From the NCBI RefSeq assembly GCF_030272615.1, contig NC_081412.1, positions 695,712,083-695,770,082 of the forward strand: DNA of 58,000 nucleotides, in the 5' to 3' direction. How positions within the stretch are numbered: the stretch's first letter is position 1; every line of letters begins with the position of its first letter. Of the stretch, positions 57,395 to 58,000 are shown piece by piece. The translations under genes were made by a program, and so were the position numbers. This DNA is from Cryptomeria japonica. Lineage: Eukaryota > Streptophyta > Pinopsida > Cupressales > Cupressaceae. The notes beneath the pieces are model-generated. The model was not told the origin of the DNA. It made no database searches and worked only from the letters and a program-made list of their open reading frames with translations.

Positions 57395-58000
57395 ACACAT
57401 CCCGCACCCCCAAGAGAGCTCGCAACTGCTGGAACTTACTCTCAGTGAAAGGTTTGGTGAATATGTCAGCAACCTGCTCTGTTGTAGGACAATACTACAA
57501 ATCAATGACCTGCTCTTGAATGAGCTCTCGGATATAGTGCATATGAATCTCGTTGTGTTTGGTCTGCTGGTGTTGGAATGGGTTCTTTCAGATTGCAATA
57601 GCACTCTGATTGTCACAATGTAGAACTGTCAGCTGTGGAGTGGTGAATCCAAACTCTGTGAGAATCTGCTGGAGCCAAATGGTCTCAGTTGCTATGTTAA
57701 CAACACCTTGATACTCAGCCTCAATCAAAGAGAGAGCAATAGCATGTTGTTTCTTGCTCTGCCAACAAATGGGGCCTGAACCAAGGTGAAAACTATAACC
57801 AGAAGTAGACTTACGATCATCAAGATCACTAGCCCAATCGGAGTCTGTGTAACCAACCAAGCGAAGTCCTGTGCCTGCTACATACTGAATCCCATAGTGA
57901 TGTGTACCCTAGATGTAATGAAGGATGCGTTTGGTGGCTTTCCAATGAAGCTCATGTGGTTCCTGCATGAAGTGGGAAACCATGCCAACTACAAATGAAA
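57395..58000 (-). pseudogene. J RT end and RNase H (copia), partial
   Basis: From 57860 down: 'GYTDSDWASDLDDRKSTSGY' (about 57800-57858), 'ALSLIEAEYQGVVNIATETIWL' (about 57680-57740) and 'LHCDNQSAIAI' (57590-57625) hold the three RNase H acidic residues. A frameshift near 57590 separates the 'ADIFTKPFTESKFQQLR' part (about 57430-57480). Upstream of 57860, 'ATKRILHYI' is followed by a stop (about 57912) within the RT-RNase H junction. Confidence 0.85.

Larger units (their letters stand above)
56648..58000 (-). mobile_element. Element J: copia element, 3' end, running off the window
   Basis: A 461-bp LTR (56648-57108), a G7 purine tract and RNase H sequence in minus orientation. It interrupts the LINE at 56647. 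Its short LTR and RNase H differ from A and G, so it is another copia lineage. Confidence 0.82.

Noticed and set aside
57154-57519. A plus-strand gene of 121 codons
   Set aside because: It overlaps the RNase H end and 3' noncoding region of J in antisense and has no recognisable features.

Overview
This window is plant nuclear DNA made almost entirely of transposable elements nested inside one another. I see no host gene, no rRNA and no structural tRNA gene. The evidence is: LTRs with TG...CA ends, primer sites matching the plant initiator-Met tRNA (TGGTATCAGAGC), Ty1/copia pol fragments, gag/protease remnants of Ty3/gypsy type, an L1-type LINE with a C-terminal RNase H, and a tRNA-like SINE. 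Reading frames carry many stops, and related copies differ mostly by C/T and G/A changes. A large-genome seed plant fits, possibly a gymnosperm; the lineage is inference.

Elements are lettered A-K. Left to right: E (1-548) is the end of an LTR lying in the 5' LTR of F. F (549-33361) is a gypsy-like element without reverse transcriptase. D (644-26668, duplication AGGAC) is inserted in F's 5' LTR. D contains K (4288-8880, duplication AGGAA), which looks like a 4.6-kb solo LTR, and A (9923-24716, minus strand, duplication TGAGA), a nearly complete copia element. A contains B (15317-22451, minus strand, duplication ACTTA), a complete 7.1-kb element. F lies inside copia element G (33362-36561), and G inside gypsy-like H (36562-48695). 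H also carries C (39763-47391). H lies in an old copia element I (48696 to about 54085), which also carries a SINE (51354-51640). A minus-strand LINE (54281-56647) is then cut by copia element J (56648 to the window end). B therefore sits in A, in D, in F, in G, in H, in I.

The most unusual content is the family formed by B, C and D. These are LTR elements of about 7 kb with no protease, integrase or reverse transcriptase. Each encodes the same two proteins. ORF1 is a coiled-coil Gag-like protein with three or four zinc knuckles. ORF2 is a long protein with a conserved helical N-terminal domain, a Lys-rich middle, an acidic linker and a C-terminal coiled coil; I do not recognise its function. 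Their primer site, purine tracts, PPT hairpin and LTR blocks match those of copia elements A and G, which suggests they are mobilised in trans by copia enzymes.

Almost all coding regions are pseudogenes. The preserved information is mainly structural: exact 5-bp target duplications, LTR pairs, PBS/PPT signals and internal tandem duplications.
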